Of a stretch of DNA of 7,230 nucleotides, positions 6,856 to 7,230 are shown piece by piece (the first letter of the stretch is position 1; each line of letters begins with the position of its first letter). The stretch comes from Leptospiraceae bacterium. Lineage in GTDB: Bacteria; Spirochaetota; Leptospiria; Leptospirales; Leptospiraceae. The notes beneath the pieces are model-generated. The model did not search any database and had not been told where the DNA came from. It was given only the letters and a program-made list of their open reading frames with translations. The position numbers were made by a program, and so were the translations under genes. Where the stretch lies: the NCBI GenBank assembly GCA_027485405.1, contig JAIXRB010000161.1, forward strand, positions 1 to 7,230, given 5' to 3'.

Positions 6856-6875
6856 TCTGTACGGAGCCGTACAGA
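6856..6875. promoter_or_regulatory. Perfect 20-base palindrome: candidate TetR-type operator or terminator
   Basis: Left arm TCTGTACGG (6856-6864), two-base centre AG, right arm CCGTACAGA (6867-6875): nine perfect complementary pairs. It lies four bases after the stop of the TetR-like gene and 87 bases upstream of the membrane-protein ATG. Its size and near-gapless symmetry suit a homodimeric repressor operator. On the minus strand the arms could also fold as an RNA stem (eight pairs with a four-base loop) followed by G and then TTTTT (6850-6854), which would make a short intrinsic terminator for the upstream gene. The two readings are not exclusive. No second copy was found in the window. 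Confidence 0.65.
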
Positions 6876-6879
6876 AAAA

Positions 6880-7230
6880 TCAGTTTGCTATGCTTCGAAT
6901 AAGAATTTTTAGATTCTCAAAATAATTGGTTAACCAATCTTTTTCTAGATTATCCATGTTTACTTGTAAAAAAAAGTTTTCTAATACTAAGCTGAAGAGT
7001 CCTTTCAATTGAGAATCCTCTAAATTTAATTTCAGATCCTCTTTCCAGACATTGATAAAAGGGATTGAAGATAAATTATCTATTTTACTAATTGCCTCCG
7101 AAAATTTAGGTCGCTCCCGATAAATTCGAATCTGTTTACTGAAGAGAATATCAATCCTATGATCAATGAGTATCTCGATTAAATCAGGATTTATCGACTT
7201 GGCGTGTAATTCCTTTGAAGCTATTAGTTG
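6880..7230 (-). CDS. Probable TetR/AcrR-family regulator, C-terminal 116 residues (5' part beyond window)
   Basis: An open frame enters from the right edge and ends at TGA (6880-6882), giving 116 residues. It is all-helical in character, with helices such as NPDLIEILIDHRIDILFSKQ (14-33), a Trp-containing segment INVWKEDLKLNL (59-70), SQLKGLFSLVLENFFLQVN (73-91), and a terminal amphipathic helix LTNYFENLKILIRSIAN (100-116). This resembles the C-terminal ligand-binding and dimerisation half of TetR/AcrR repressors, including the typical terminal helix, but the DNA-binding helix-turn-helix lies outside the window, so the family call is tentative. It is codirectional with the membrane protein gene, and a perfect palindrome immediately follows its stop. 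An eight-T run in the coding strand (6968-6975) was checked for a frameshift; the frame continues cleanly through it. An unrelated small helical protein cannot be excluded. Confidence 0.6.
   Translation of the reverse strand, partial: QLIASKELHAKSINPDLIEILIDHRIDILFSKQIRIYRERPKFSEAISKIDNLSSIPFINVWKEDLKLNLEDSQLKGLFSLVLENFFLQVNMDNLEKDWLTNYFENLKILIRSIAN

Noticed and set aside
6961..6980. Possible frameshift in an A/T homopolymer inside the TetR-like gene
   Set aside because: Careful counting gives eight bases (6968-6975), which keeps one continuous frame from the right edge to the TGA at 6880-6882.

Overview
The window is about 7.2 kb of protein-dense, moderately AT-rich bacterial chromosome. 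The gene content (a divergent tatD-serS pair, a membrane-anchored LytM/M23-like protein followed directly by a bactofilin and a DUF327/YaaR-like protein, and an MsbA-type ABC exporter), together with the A+T content and Lys/Ser-rich proteins, suggests a spirochaete, most likely Leptospiraceae. This is an inference from gene type and composition, not from a database match. No rRNA, tRNA, CRISPR array, insertion sequence or phage gene was seen.

Layout. (1) Positions 1-1828, minus strand: tatD (268 aa) runs into serS with an 8-base overlap. serS continues off the left edge, so only its first 343 residues are present. (2) Positions 1863-5495, plus strand, divergent from tatD across a gap of only 34 bases: four genes packed with overlaps of 1, 4 and 1 bases. 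They encode a degenerate M23/LytM-domain membrane protein, a bactofilin, a DUF327/YaaR-like protein and a complete ABC exporter half-transporter. This looks like one operon for cell-envelope shape or assembly. (3) Positions 5504-7230, minus strand, convergent with the operon (8-base gap): a DNA-alkylation-repair HEAT-like protein that appears to start at CTG, a four-helix membrane protein of unknown function, and, running off the right edge, the C-terminal 116 residues of a probable TetR/AcrR-type regulator. A perfect palindrome with 9-base arms lies between the regulator and the membrane protein gene. It could be the regulator's operator, its terminator, or both.

How the genes fit together. 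Bactofilins are cytoskeletal polymers that in several bacteria position M23-type cell-wall proteins, and here the two genes share a base at their junction. The M23 domain has lost two of its conserved histidines, so it may act as a wall-binding or regulatory protein instead of an active endopeptidase. The co-encoded ABC exporter may deliver an envelope lipid or other substrate, but nothing in the sequence names that substrate. The right-hand genes look like ordinary accessory genes (base repair and a small regulated membrane protein). There is no gene-free stretch longer than 300 bases.
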